Part shown: one piece after another, positions 36,905 to 46,233 of the stretch
Layout: each line of letters opens with the position of its first letter
Position numbering within the stretch: position 1 is the first letter of the stretch
DNA from: Anoxybacillus tepidamans PS2
Lineage (GTDB): Bacteria > Bacillota > Bacilli > Bacillales > Anoxybacillaceae
Assembly (NCBI RefSeq): GCF_000620165.1
Contig: NZ_JHVN01000002.1
Coordinates: 124,001-188,000, forward strand
Direction of reading: 5' to 3'
Length of the DNA stretch: 64,000 nucleotides
Translations under genes and position numbers: made by a program
Notes under the pieces: model-generated
Databases searched by the model: none
The model's input: the letters and a program-made list of their open reading frames with translations, nothing else
What the model was told of the DNA's origin: nothing

Positions 36905-37553
36905 AATAAAAAAATTCAAGTAAGCGACGATCAGCTAGGTTCGTATCCACAGGACACGATTCTGCGTCCCGCCCATATTGCCATGCCCACACATTCGCTT
37001 TGCAGTTTGGGGCAGCTGGCGCGTATTTGGGCGCTCTTTGTTCTTTTGTTGTTCCGGGTCTTGGAGCTGAGCTCCAAATAATCGATTGCACAGCGATTTG
37101 GTTGTTGTTTTGCACTGCTTCACAATACGCTTTTGCAAAATCTCCTTTTGAAGGGTCCGCATACAGTCCCGGACGATAGCCTGTCGGATGGAGCGTTTCC
37201 ACCCACGCCCGAATCCACGCTTCGTCGACGGCAAAAAAATCTTCAATGTTTGCAAACAGCACTTTGTTTTTTGGAATGCCAAGACGTCGCGCATGAAACA
37301 CAGCATTACGCGCGGCTACTTGTCCGTTTGCATATCCAGTTGCTTGACGAAATGCGTTATAAATCAACAATATTTTTACGCCATGGTTTCGCAGAAGCGT
37401 GATTTCTTGTCCTGTCAATCCATCGGAAACGTTTGGCACATCTGTTAAATAACGTCCCCAAAACTTCGGATAGCCCAATTCATTTCTTACACAATAAAAT
37501 AGTTGTTCTGTTACTCTCGCTGCAGAATCCACTCCCCAAACCGTTCTCGCCAT
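36903..37553 (-). CDS. DUF1906 glycoside-hydrolase-like protein
   Basis: The 216-residue protein fits DUF1906, a TIM-barrel family related to glycoside hydrolase 25-like lysozymes. Segments are VWGVDSAARV at the start, FWGRYLTDVPN, VKILLIYNAF and VWAWQYGRDAESCPVDTNL at the end. No signal peptide is visible, so secretion would need another route. GGAAGGAGAGG precedes ATG 37553. It may act on the cell wall or spore, but this is not shown. Confidence 0.8.
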   Translation of the reverse strand: MARTVWGVDSAARVTEQLFYCVRNELGYPKFWGRYLTDVPNVSDGLTGQEITLLRNHGVKILLIYNAFRQATGYANGQVAARNAVFHARRLGIPKNKVLFANIEDFFAVDEAWIRAWVETLHPTGYRPGLYADPSKGDFAKAYCEAVQNNNQIAVQSIIWSSAPRPGTTKEQRAPKYAPAAPNCKANVWAWQYGRDAESCPVDTNLADRRLLEFFY

Positions 37554-37610
37554 ACCTCTCCTTCCTTTCTCCCTGCACTTTTTCTATATATATGACGTGA
37601 ACAGTTTGTC

Positions 37611-38858
37611 TTATTTCATAAGGGGCAATGTAATCTCAACACGCGTGCCTTTTCCGAGGCGGCTTGTATAGTGAACCGTTCCTCCCATCTCACGAATTAA
37701 GCGGTTCGCAATCATGCTCCCTAATCCTGTTCCTTTCGTTTTTGTCGTATAGTAGGGAAGACCAATTTTTTTTAATTCTTCGTCTGTCATCCCTTTTCCG
37801 TTATCTTCGATTACCACCTTTACTGCTTGCTGTTGCGGAAGGGATTCAGCTGTAATCGTCACTGTTCCGCTTTTGTCAATTGCTTCAATCGCATTTTTAA
37901 TAATGTTTAAAAATGATTGCTTTAAATACTGTTCGTCTCCCCATACAGAATAATTCCCTCGAACCTTCCATTCAATCGATACGTTAGAGAACGCGCCTAA
38001 CGGACGAAGCAAGTTAATGCAATCGTACAACACTTTATTTAAATGAATGGAACGGAGGCAAAAATCGGCTGGTTTTGCTAATTTTAAGTAGTCGGTAATA
38101 ATTTTATTGGCCCGGTCTAATTCTTCTAAAATAAGAGGAGCAAACTGTTCTAGCTGCTTATCCCCAGCATCCTTTTGTAAAAGCTGGATAAACCCCCGGA
38201 CAGTTGTAATGGGATTGCGAATTTCATGGGCGAACGAGGCAGCCATTTCGCTGACCATTGCTAATTTATCCATATATACCATTTCATCAAATTGGCGATT
38301 ATAAACCACTAAACGCTCGATTAAAAAAACGATAATGATATATGTCAGCAAAAACATAACAAAGTATATACTATAAAATTCCCATTTTAAAAAGAACACT
38401 GTATGAATAATAACGGTAAAATAAAAAACGAAGTAAAGGAGCACAATGATCAATGCGTACCCCCATCTATTTTCCGCTTTTCGATAAAATGGGCGAAACA
38501 ATAGAGCGATCACAAATGAAACAACCGAAACAAGCACTCCAATCCAAACAAAAGAACCGCCGATCAAGATCCGCCCAACTACTACAACGGCTGTACATAT
38601 CCCACCAGCCAGCCAACCAATGTACAACGTAACGATTAAAATCACAAGCATACGAAAATCAAAATGTGTGTCACCGAGCGTTTCAATCGGATAAAACATG
38701 CATAATACCGCGGCAAACGCGGCAAACAATCCATAAACGATTTGCTGCTTTGTGGTTAACATAAACCGATCGCGAAACGGAAAAAATAAATTGGCATTAA
38801 ACGTTAATGACAATAATATTGTAATATTAACAATAAGAGGCTTAATCATGAAAATCAT
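37611..38858 (-). CDS. KinB-like sporulation sensor histidine kinase
   Basis: The 415-residue kinase has six predicted membrane helices resembling the 5TMR-LYT sensor of KinB, then a kinase core. The H-box with the phospho-acceptor is SFAHEIRNPITTVRGFIQLL, the N-box is NIIKNAIEAI, and G-boxes are EDNGKGM and GTGLGSMI. ATG 38858 follows GGAGG; a longer reading to 39002 lacks a ribosome site. In B. subtilis kinA sits near patA and cheV; a kinase of a different type is here. Spo0F would be the expected target. Confidence 0.85.
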   Translation of the reverse strand: MIFMIKPLIVNITILLSLTFNANLFFPFRDRFMLTTKQQIVYGLFAAFAAVLCMFYPIETLGDTHFDFRMLVILIVTLYIGWLAGGICTAVVVVGRILIGGSFVWIGVLVSVVSFVIALLFRPFYRKAENRWGYALIIVLLYFVFYFTVIIHTVFFLKWEFYSIYFVMFLLTYIIIVFLIERLVVYNRQFDEMVYMDKLAMVSEMAASFAHEIRNPITTVRGFIQLLQKDAGDKQLEQFAPLILEELDRANKIITDYLKLAKPADFCLRSIHLNKVLYDCINLLRPLGAFSNVSIEWKVRGNYSVWGDEQYLKQSFLNIIKNAIEAIDKSGTVTITAESLPQQQAVKVVIEDNGKGMTDEELKKIGLPYYTTKTKGTGLGSMIANRLIREMGGTVHYTSRLGKGTRVEITLPLMK

Positions 38859-38941
38859 TCTTGATTTCCTCCGTTCATCCATACATCGCCCATCATTGTA
38901 CCATATTCTGTTTCTATATTGTATTGCTTTTTCATCAAAAT

Positions 38942-38985
38942 AAAAAAACACGCCGGCAGCAAATCGATAGCCAAGCGTGTTTTTT
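38942..38985 (-). terminator. Terminator of the propeller-protein gene
   Basis: AAAAAACACGC and GCGTGTTTTTT are complementary arms around a 21-base loop, just after the stop at 38990. Confidence 0.75.
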
Positions 38986-38989
38986 GTTT

Positions 38990-40213
38990 TTAGCTTTTCC
39001 AACGGTGGAGCAGTTCATTGCGTTCGCCGCGCGCAAATACATCAAGACGATTTCCGCCCCATGAAACGGCGGCTGGCTCCGATGTAATGCGGCCATCTAA
39101 ACGAAGAAAATCGCTCCAACGTGTTCCGTCCCAATATTTGTATAAAAGTTCGTTGTCGGCTCCGCGGGCAAACACATCAAGGCGATTCACACCCCTAGAA
39201 GCGGCAGCTGGACTTGACGTGAGAGAACCCCCTAGATTCTCCCAATTGCTCCAACGGGCGCCGTCCCACCATTTATGCAACAGCTGGCGCTCCGGACCGC
39301 GGGCAAACACATCAATTCGATTCTCTCCCCATGAAACTGCTCCTGGTGCCGATGTAATCACACCACCCAGATTCTCCCAATTGCTCCAACGAGCGCCGTC
39401 CCACCATCTATGATATAAATGGCGATCATCCCCCCGCACAAATACATCAAGGCGATTGGCTGCCCATGATGCTACAGCAGGAGTGGAACTTAATACTCCC
39501 CCTAAATCCTCCCATTCGCTCCAACGAACACCGTCCCACCATTTATGCAATAACTGGCGCTCCGGACCGCGGGCAAACACATCAATTCGATTCTCTCCCC
39601 ACGAAACGGCCGCTGGAGATGAAGTTAACATTCCAGATAGATTTTCCCACTCGCTCCAACGAACACCGTCCCACCACTTATGCAGCAATTGCCGGTTCAC
39701 GCCTCTAGCAAATACATCTAACCGATTGGGGCGCCAAGAGGCAACAGTCGGTCCTGATGATAACACCCCACCCAAGCTTTCCCACTTACTCCACTCTCGC
39801 TCTGGTCGATAGCCGATATTCTCTAGAACCGCTCGAATGACAGTTTTCACAATCTGTTCAATTTCATTTTGCGGAATGCGATACGCTTGAAAAACAGTAA
39901 ACATCCAAGGGGACGTCAATCTTACAGTTTGAAACAATTGCTGAACCCTTTGTTCAAGCGCTCCGCTAACCTCATTTTTATGATTGAGTGTAATTTGCAC
40001 AATGACGCGAAACATATAGCGCGATACATTGCGCGGAACATAATATTGTTCCAGCTTTGCATATAGAGGCGCGAGCGCTGGACGAATGACGCGCCAAATC
40101 TCATCTAACTCCTGATTTCGTTCGCTCTGTTCACGTTCGTAATAGTCAATTAACATTTCAGTAAATCCCGGTACATACGTAGAAAACGCACCGTATGGAT
40201 CAAGACGGTTCAT
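38990..40213 (-). CDS. PLL-like beta-propeller protein with a helical N-terminal domain
   Basis: The 407-residue product has a helical N-terminal domain (residues 1-140, starting MNRLDPYGAFSTYVPGFTEM) and six repeats of about 45 residues with the pattern WSxWExLGGxLTSxPAxxSW followed by NRxDVFARGxxxxLxHKWWDG. These repeats resemble the fucose-binding PLL lectin / DUF346 propeller family. ATG 40213 follows GAGGAGGGGG. There is no signal peptide. I do not recognise the N-terminal domain. Six rather than seven repeats is unusual for PLL-type lectins. Confidence 0.8.
   Translation of the reverse strand: MNRLDPYGAFSTYVPGFTEMLIDYYEREQSERNQELDEIWRVIRPALAPLYAKLEQYYVPRNVSRYMFRVIVQITLNHKNEVSGALEQRVQQLFQTVRLTSPWMFTVFQAYRIPQNEIEQIVKTVIRAVLENIGYRPEREWSKWESLGGVLSSGPTVASWRPNRLDVFARGVNRQLLHKWWDGVRWSEWENLSGMLTSSPAAVSWGENRIDVFARGPERQLLHKWWDGVRWSEWEDLGGVLSSTPAVASWAANRLDVFVRGDDRHLYHRWWDGARWSNWENLGGVITSAPGAVSWGENRIDVFARGPERQLLHKWWDGARWSNWENLGGSLTSSPAAASRGVNRLDVFARGADNELLYKYWDGTRWSDFLRLDGRITSEPAAVSWGGNRLDVFARGERNELLHRWKS
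38993..39793 (-). repeat. Six tandem ~135-base repeats encoding propeller blades
   Basis: Six units of about 135 bases encode the blades. Units covering about 39260-39340 and 39530-39610 are nearly identical in DNA over some 75 bases, one 270 bases from the other, suggesting recent duplication or gene conversion. Confidence 0.85.
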
Positions 40214-40286
40214 GATACCCCCTCCTCTGGTCAAAGATCCCTTCACTTTATCGTATGATGCCGTCCAATCGGATAGTCCTTTTTTG

Positions 40287-40314
40287 TTGTAAGCGTAAAG
40301 ACTTTGATTATAAT
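40287..40314 (+). promoter_or_regulatory. Sigma-A promoter of the efflux gene
   Basis: TTGTAA (40287-40292) and TATAAT (40309-40314) are separated by 16 bases, 35 bases before the start codon. Confidence 0.7.
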
Positions 40315-40349
40315 AAAGTTATGTTGATTTTTTTTAGAAAAGGGGAAGA

Positions 40350-41873
40350 ATGACAATGATGACGAAAAAAAGCAATAAAAAACTCGTCGTGCTCGGGTTG
40401 CTGCTTGGCATTTTAATGGCGGCGATGGACAATACGATCGTCGCTACGGCCATGGGAACGATCGTTTCCGAACTTGGCGGGCTTGATCAATTTGTTTGGG
40501 TCACGTCAGCCTATATGATCGCCAGCGTAGCCGGCATGCCGATTTTCGGAAAACTCTCCGACATGTACGGACGAAAACTTTTCTACATATCTGGATTGAC
40601 ACTATTTTTAATTGGTTCCATTCTTTGCGGTCTTGCCCAAGATATGGTGCAGCTAAGCATTTTCCGGGCAATTCAAGGTCTAGGCGGGGGAGCTTTAATG
40701 CCGATTGCCTTTACGATCATGTTCGATACCTTTCCGCCGGAACAGCGCGGGAAAATGTCTGGACTGTTCGGAGCTGTGTTTGGCATCTCCAGCGTATTCG
40801 GTCCGCTATTAGGTGCTTATATCACGGACTACATCGACTGGCGCTGGGTATTTTACGTCAACGTTCCACTGGGGCTTGTGTCGCTTGGTTTGATTGTTAA
40901 GTGCTATTTTGAATCGCTTGATCGCCGCGAACAAAAAATCGATTGGTGGGGCGCCATTTTGCTTGTATCTTCTGTTCTCTGCCTCATGTTTGCGCTCGAA
41001 CTAGGCGGAAAAGAATACGATTGGGATTCATTTGTGATTATTAGTTTATTTGCTGGATTTGCTGCCTTTCTTCTTTTATTTTTATGGGCGGAAACAAAAG
41101 CGAAAGACCCTATTATTCCGTTCCATTTATTTAAAAGACGGCTATTTGCGGCCGCTCAGGGAATAGGATTTTTATATGGAGCGACATTCATTCTTGGAAC
41201 GATTTTTATTCCGATTTTTGTACAAGGGGTATATGGAGGAACGGCAACTAACTCTGGTTTGATTTTAACGCCGATGATGCTCGGTTCTGTCGCTGGCAGC
41301 CAAATTGGCGGGCGTCTTGCGGCGAAAACGTCATACCGCAACTTAATGATTGCATCCGGCTTTATATTCTTACTTGGCATTTATCTGCTTAGCACCCTTT
41401 CTGCTGATACCGCTCGCTCGGCTGTTACCATCTATATGGTCATTACGGGAATGGGAGTTGGATTTTCCTTTCCTTTATTAAGCATGGCTTCGATCCACGG
41501 CATTGATGTGCGTCAGCGAGGATCAGCCAACTCAACGAACACGTTTTTCCGTTCTATCGGCATGACATTAGGGGTCACGATTTATGGAACGATTCAAAAT
41601 CACCTATTGATGAACAAATTAGAAAAAGCATTGCCGATGATGAAACAATTTAACCCATCTGGCGATTCGCGGGTTCTGCTCTCAAAAGAAGCTCGCTCGC
41701 ACATTCCTCCGCAAGTGCTCGATAAAATTATCAATGCTTTATCAGACTCGATTGCCACAATGTTTGCTTGGGCCGTTATTCCGGTCGTGATTGCGATTAT
41801 CCTCATTTTTCTAATGGGACCGGCACGCTTAACCGACCAATTCGCTGCGCAATCGAAAGGAGCAAACTCATAA
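40350..41873 (+). CDS. DHA2 family multidrug efflux MFS transporter
   Basis: The 507-residue major facilitator protein has about 14 predicted membrane helices, the DHA2 (drug:H+ antiporter-2) type. Motif D-like LLLGILMAAMDNTIVATAM is in helix 1, motif A GKLSDMYGRKL follows helix 2, and motif C-like VFGISSVFGPLLGAYI is in helix 5. AAGGGGAAGA precedes ATG 40350. Substrates cannot be predicted. The gene has its own promoter and terminator. Confidence 0.9.
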   Translation: MTMMTKKSNKKLVVLGLLLGILMAAMDNTIVATAMGTIVSELGGLDQFVWVTSAYMIASVAGMPIFGKLSDMYGRKLFYISGLTLFLIGSILCGLAQDMVQLSIFRAIQGLGGGALMPIAFTIMFDTFPPEQRGKMSGLFGAVFGISSVFGPLLGAYITDYIDWRWVFYVNVPLGLVSLGLIVKCYFESLDRREQKIDWWGAILLVSSVLCLMFALELGGKEYDWDSFVIISLFAGFAAFLLLFLWAETKAKDPIIPFHLFKRRLFAAAQGIGFLYGATFILGTIFIPIFVQGVYGGTATNSGLILTPMMLGSVAGSQIGGRLAAKTSYRNLMIASGFIFLLGIYLLSTLSADTARSAVTIYMVITGMGVGFSFPLLSMASIHGIDVRQRGSANSTNTFFRSIGMTLGVTIYGTIQNHLLMNKLEKALPMMKQFNPSGDSRVLLSKEARSHIPPQVLDKIINALSDSIATMFAWAVIPVVIAIILIFLMGPARLTDQFAAQSKGANS

Positions 41874-41907
41874 AAAATGGGATTCCTGTTATAGGAATCC
41901 CGTTTTT
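41872..41907. terminator. Terminator between the efflux gene and the LOG-like gene
   Basis: GGGATTCC and GGAATCCC pair around a seven-base loop, flanked by A and T runs for use on both strands. Confidence 0.85.
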
Positions 41908-42460
41908 ATTCGCCGATCCGCCCTGTATTTTTTTCCTCATCGAGCGGTTCTTCGATTCGTTTGAACGCCAACTCCACCGCCGCCTCAGCTGAGTTACAAA
42001 AAACGATTTCAACAGTGCGTCGCTCGTCCAAATATCCTCCTTCGAAAGCCGCTTCTTTTATTTTAGTTGCCCATCCCCCGGTTGTTTCAATAATCACAAC
42101 TGGTTTTTTGTTCATATAGGCAGCAGACAACTCCCCAAGCGTACCGTTGCCGCCGCGAATCATAATAAGAGCATCCGATGAATGAACGAGGACGATGCTG
42201 CGGAAATCAAAATGAAGCCCCGTTGTAATCGGTACATCTAGATAATCGTTGGCGACGTCCGTACGGTCGCCCGCCAAAATTCCAATTACAAGTCCTCCTG
42301 CCTCCTTCGCTCCTTTAGAAGCTGCTTCCATCACGCCACTGCCGCCTCCAGTGAGCAGCACCGCCTTCCTCTTGGCAATTTCGGCTCCTACTTGTTCAGC
42401 AATTTTTCTTACTTCTTCAGGAATATCCCCTGATTGTCCAATCACTGCAATTCGTTTCAT
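41906..42460 (-). CDS. LOG-like Rossmann-fold protein (TIGR00725 type)
   Basis: The 184-residue protein has the nucleotide-binding LLTGGGSGVMEAASKGA and the loop RGGNGTLGELSAAYM, which corresponds to the PGGxGTxxE motif of LOG-family nucleotide hydrolases. It fits the TIGR00725 group of uncharacterised proteins rather than a proven LOG phosphoribohydrolase. It lies 17 bases after corA on the same strand, so it may be cotranscribed. Confidence 0.8.
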   Translation of the reverse strand: MKRIAVIGQSGDIPEEVRKIAEQVGAEIAKRKAVLLTGGGSGVMEAASKGAKEAGGLVIGILAGDRTDVANDYLDVPITTGLHFDFRSIVLVHSSDALIMIRGGNGTLGELSAAYMNKKPVVIIETTGGWATKIKEAAFEGGYLDERRTVEIVFCNSAEAAVELAFKRIEEPLDEEKNTGRIGE

Positions 42461-42477
42461 TTATAGTCTCTCCCGTT

Positions 42478-43443
42478 TCACCGATTTCCTTTATGAAAAC
42501 GAAACCAACCTTTTTTCTTGAACCAGAAAAACATTGCTATTGCGATCAATGCCATCACGACAATTACCGCAAAATAACCATATTTCCAATGCAATTCTGG
42601 CATATACTCAAAATTCATTCCGTACACTCCAGCAATGAACGTTAGCGGCATAAAAATCGTCGTAATAACTGTTAATGTCATCATAATTGTATTCATCCGG
42701 TTCGAATTCAATGACAAATAACTATCTCGAATATCAGACGTGATATCTCGATTAGCCTCAATCATTTCTACAAGCTTTAAAAGATGATCATAAATATCAT
42801 GGAAATAAATATGCTGTTCTTTCATGCGCGCAAGCCGGTCAGAATTAATGATCCGATACAGTAAATCGCGCATCGGCACAATCGTTCGCCTGAGCTTCGA
42901 TAAGTCCCCGCGAATGTCAAACACTTTTTCGATAATTTCTTGAATCGTTTCGTCGTTCGTATTTTCTTCAAGATCGTTTAACATATCTTCAATGCGATAA
43001 AGCGGTGGAAAATAATCGTCCACGATTTTATCTAAAATATGATACATCACATGGAATGGACCTGCTTTAAAATGCTTTTCATTCTGCAGGCGTTCCCATA
43101 CTTGATTAATCCCCGAAACAGGGTGTTTATGAAACGATACAAGAAAATTTTGTCCGATAAATAAATCGACTTCCTCAGCCTCTAGCGTCGCTTGATTGAT
43201 TGAATGCACGATCACAAACAAATACTGTTCATAAAAATCAAGCTTGGGACGCTGCACAAATTCTAAACAATCCTCAATCGCTAGCGGATGGAAATGAAAA
43301 AAATCCGCAAGTAACCTTGCTTCTTCATCTGTAGGCTCATGAAAGTCGACCCAATACCAAGAAACGTCCGGTTTGTTTAAAAACTCAAAGGGCACATCAT
43401 AAATAACTTCAAAATCTTTTGTAATAGCACACGTTCGGATCAT
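42478..43443 (-). CDS. corA: CorA family magnesium/cobalt transporter
   Basis: The 321-residue protein has a large N-terminal cytoplasmic domain and two C-terminal helices. The selectivity motif GMN appears in AGVYGMNFEYMPEL between the helices. CorA pentamers take up Mg2+ and related ions. ATG 43443 is nine bases after AAGGAGG; a GTG nine bases upstream overlaps that site. Confidence 0.94.
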   Translation of the reverse strand: MIRTCAITKDFEVIYDVPFEFLNKPDVSWYWVDFHEPTDEEARLLADFFHFHPLAIEDCLEFVQRPKLDFYEQYLFVIVHSINQATLEAEEVDLFIGQNFLVSFHKHPVSGINQVWERLQNEKHFKAGPFHVMYHILDKIVDDYFPPLYRIEDMLNDLEENTNDETIQEIIEKVFDIRGDLSKLRRTIVPMRDLLYRIINSDRLARMKEQHIYFHDIYDHLLKLVEMIEANRDITSDIRDSYLSLNSNRMNTIMMTLTVITTIFMPLTFIAGVYGMNFEYMPELHWKYGYFAVIVVMALIAIAMFFWFKKKGWFRFHKGNR

Positions 43444-43528
43444 CGTATCCACCCTCCTTTACATATGATAACCGAAAAAACGTCCATTGTTTGAAAAAAT
43501 TACTACCTTTCTATTTATCAAAATTTTC

Positions 43529-43557
43529 TTTACATTTGCATTAAAAAAGAAGATAAT
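43529..43557 (+). promoter_or_regulatory. Sigma-A promoter of the IDEAL-domain gene
   Basis: TTTACA (43529-43534) and GATAAT (43552-43557) are separated by 17 bases, followed by a GGGAA/TTCCC hairpin and a GGGGGAG ribosome site. Confidence 0.7.
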
Positions 43558-43600
43558 ATAAAAAAGGGAATCTCTCGTTCCCGAACAAGGGGGAGTCATT

Positions 43601-43828
43601 ATGTATGAAAAACAATATCCTCACGAAGGAATTATGATGTTTGGTCAGTCGGAAGAAAAAAATAGCTACGGCTCTCTTGCTGAAAAAATTCTTGAACAAG
43701 CGATCTTCCTTTATCAGAAAAATAAACTAATGGAAAAAATCGATGAAGCGTTATCGAAAAAAAATAAGGATCTATTTTTAGAGTTGTCCGCTCAATATAA
43801 TGAATTGCTAAAAAAACACGGAGCGTAA
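43601..43828 (+). CDS. IDEAL-domain protein
   Basis: This 75-residue protein ends in an IDEAL domain (KIDEALSKKNKDLFLELSAQ), named for that motif and found in several Bacillus proteins, including ComK- and sporulation-related ones. IDEAL domains are thought to mediate protein binding. The first 25 residues look disordered. GGGGGAG precedes ATG 43601. The partner is unknown. Confidence 0.82.
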   Translation: MYEKQYPHEGIMMFGQSEEKNSYGSLAEKILEQAIFLYQKNKLMEKIDEALSKKNKDLFLELSAQYNELLKKHGA

Positions 43829-43893
43829 ACGGGAGCATAGAAAATGGTGGAATGTGAAGCCTCACAGAAACATAGCATTCTGACGTGTGGATA

Positions 43894-43937
43894 GGTGAGC
43901 CACTTCTTCATAAATGATAGAAGAAGGCTCACCTTTT
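43894..43937 (+). terminator. Terminator of the IDEAL-domain gene
   Basis: GGTGAGCCACTTCTTC and GAAGAAGGCTCACC pair along a long stem and are followed by TTTT. Confidence 0.8.
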
Positions 43938-43991
43938 ATGTTTTCCGTGATACAATAAAAAAAAATCTTATGACGGAAGGGAGGACCTATT

Positions 43992-45143
43992 GTGGAACAC
44001 CTCATTCATCCACGTGTCAAAAACATTGAAATTTCAGGGATTCGAAAATTTTTCAACATGGTGGCTGACCGGCCAAACTTGATTTCCTTAACGATCGGAC
44101 AGCCGGATTTTCCGACTCCCGAGCATGTGAAAGAGGCTGGGAAGGAAGCGATCGCAAACAACTTTACCACATATACTCATAACGCTGGAGTGCCTGAACT
44201 GCGCCAAGCGGCCTGTCGTTTTGTCCTTGAAAAATACGGACTAAATTATCATGAACAAGAAGTCATTGTCACGATTGGTGCAAGCCAAGCGATTGATATC
44301 ACCTTTCGCACGATTTTAGAAGAAGGTGTCGAAGTGATTTTACCGGGTCCGGTCTATCCAGGATATGAACCAATTATTCGCATGTGCGGAGCTGTACCTG
44401 TATATGTTGATACGCGCGACAACGGGTTTCGCCTTTCAGCTGAACTCATCGCTCCATACATAAACGACCGGACACGTTGCATCGTTCTTCCGTACCCTTC
44501 GAACCCAACAGGGGCCACATTGTCTGAGCAGGAACTTGCGAAAATCGCCGAACTGCTTGAAGGCCGTCCAATTTGGATTGTATCAGACGAAATTTACAGC
44601 GAACTCGTTTATGATGGAAAGCATCACTCGATCGCTGCGCGGCTCCGCAATCAAACGATCGTCATTAACGGGTTAAGCAAATCCCACTCGATGACAGGAT
44701 GGCGAATTGGATTTGTCTTCGCTCCAGAATTTTTAATCAAGCATATGATTAAAGTGCATCAATATAGTGTATCATGTGCCACTTCCATCTCGCAAAAAGC
44801 GGCGTTCGCCGCCTTGACAACCGGAAAAGACGATGCCGAAGAAATGAAAAGACAATATAGAGAACGGCTCGAGTATGCATACAAACGTCTCGTCGATATG
44901 GGGTTGTCAGTGGAAAAGCCGACTGGCGCGTTTTATTTGTTTCCATCTATTCATTCGTTTGGACAATCGTCCTTCGATTTTGCCCTCGATTTGGTAGACA
45001 AAGCTGGAGTAGCGGTCGTTCCCGGCAGCGCATTTTCCCAATACGGGGAAGGCTACGTGCGGCTTTCATATGCGTATTCCCTTGAAACGTTGAAGGAAGG
45101 TTTAGATCGAATGGAACAATACATTCGGCAATATCAAAGGTGA
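43992..45143 (+). CDS. patA: N-acetyl-LL-diaminopimelate aminotransferase PatA
   Basis: The 383-residue class I aminotransferase matches B. subtilis PatA. It converts N-acetyl-2-amino-6-ketopimelate to N-acetyl-LL-diaminopimelate, between DapH and DapL in the pathway. The PLP-binding Lys is in GLSKSHSMTGWRIGF, and the segments YPSNPTGATLS and VSDEIYSELVY are typical. The start is GTG 43992 after GGGAGG. The pathway partners are about 25 kb away in this window. Confidence 0.94.
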   Translation: MEHLIHPRVKNIEISGIRKFFNMVADRPNLISLTIGQPDFPTPEHVKEAGKEAIANNFTTYTHNAGVPELRQAACRFVLEKYGLNYHEQEVIVTIGASQAIDITFRTILEEGVEVILPGPVYPGYEPIIRMCGAVPVYVDTRDNGFRLSAELIAPYINDRTRCIVLPYPSNPTGATLSEQELAKIAELLEGRPIWIVSDEIYSELVYDGKHHSIAARLRNQTIVINGLSKSHSMTGWRIGFVFAPEFLIKHMIKVHQYSVSCATSISQKAAFAALTTGKDDAEEMKRQYRERLEYAYKRLVDMGLSVEKPTGAFYLFPSIHSFGQSSFDFALDLVDKAGVAVVPGSAFSQYGEGYVRLSYAYSLETLKEGLDRMEQYIRQYQR

Positions 45144-45174
45144 GAAGCGGATCCGCTTCCCACCTTTTTATTCA

Positions 45175-46149
45175 TTACGGCACGAGAATGAGCTTTCCGT
45201 ACGTTTCTCGTGCCTGCAATAAGCGATGGACATCTGCCGCCCGTTCAAGCGGATAAACACCGCCGATCATCAGCTGAACAGCGCCAGTTTGTACATATGC
45301 CAGCAACTCTAGCAAGCTTTGTTGATACAAATTCTTCTTTCGCATGATTTGCGGCAAAAAGAATCCGATCACTGATATGTTTTTCCCCATGAGCGCCGCT
45401 GGATTCATCCTCGTAAATTGTCCGCTTGCTACACCATATACAACAAGACGGCCAAATGGAGCTAAACATGCAAGCGTCTCATGAAACACCGCACCTCCTG
45501 CCATCTCCAAGGCAAGATCAACCCCATTGCCATCTGTGTTTGCTAATACCTCTTCTTTCCATCTTTCTTTCGTATAGTCTATAGCGATATGAGCCCCAAG
45601 CTTTTTCACAAGCATTCTCTTCTCTTCGCTACTTGCCGTGGCGATGATTTTCCCTGCACCAAATATTTTGGCTAACTGAACAGCAATCGTCCCGACTCCT
45701 CCAGCTGCCGCGTGAACTAATACCGTTTCTCCTTCTTCTAGCCTCCCCATCGTTTTTAAAATGTGAAAAGCGCTCAAACCTTGCACAGGGAGAGCGACCG
45801 CAGTCTGAAAATCAAGACCGTCTGGAAGCGGAATAATGCTTCGCTCATCAACAAGCACATATTCGGCATATCCTCCGGATTCAATTAAGGCAACAACTCG
45901 CTGTCCACGTTGCACCGAAGTGACATCTTCGCCGACTTCGCATACGACCCCCGCAATTTCTGTGCCTGGAATGAATGGAAGCGGCGTTGGAACCACATAT
46001 TTTCCTTCACGACGCGCCGTATCCGCATAATTGACACCGATCGCTTTGACTTCAATGAGAACTTTTTTCCCTGATGGCTTCGGTGTTTCTGTCTCCATCA
46101 TCTGCAAAACTTCCGGACCGCCGTATTCGTTAAACTGTATCACTTTCAT
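45175..46149 (-). CDS. Zinc-type quinone oxidoreductase (MDR superfamily)
   Basis: The 324-residue medium-chain reductase fits the quinone oxidoreductase (QOR) group. It has GETVLVHAAAGGVGTIAVQL as the NADPH-binding Rossmann loop and lacks the Cys cluster of zinc alcohol dehydrogenases. ATG 46149 follows GGGGAAA and gives MKVIQFNEYGGPEVL, a normal N-terminus; a longer reading to 46215 lacks a ribosome site. The substrate is not known. Confidence 0.87.
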   Translation of the reverse strand: MKVIQFNEYGGPEVLQMMETETPKPSGKKVLIEVKAIGVNYADTARREGKYVVPTPLPFIPGTEIAGVVCEVGEDVTSVQRGQRVVALIESGGYAEYVLVDERSIIPLPDGLDFQTAVALPVQGLSAFHILKTMGRLEEGETVLVHAAAGGVGTIAVQLAKIFGAGKIIATASSEEKRMLVKKLGAHIAIDYTKERWKEEVLANTDGNGVDLALEMAGGAVFHETLACLAPFGRLVVYGVASGQFTRMNPAALMGKNISVIGFFLPQIMRKKNLYQQSLLELLAYVQTGAVQLMIGGVYPLERAADVHRLLQARETYGKLILVP

Positions 46150-46233
46150 TTTTATTTCCCCTTTCCATTGCTTTCTTAATACGGCAACTCGGCAACCCCC
46201 TCGCATTGTTTGCAAGTTTTACCTACGTAAATT

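Noticed and set aside
38993-39793. A CRISPR-like repeat array
   Set aside because: The repeats are 135 bases, in frame, without spacers, and encode propeller blades.
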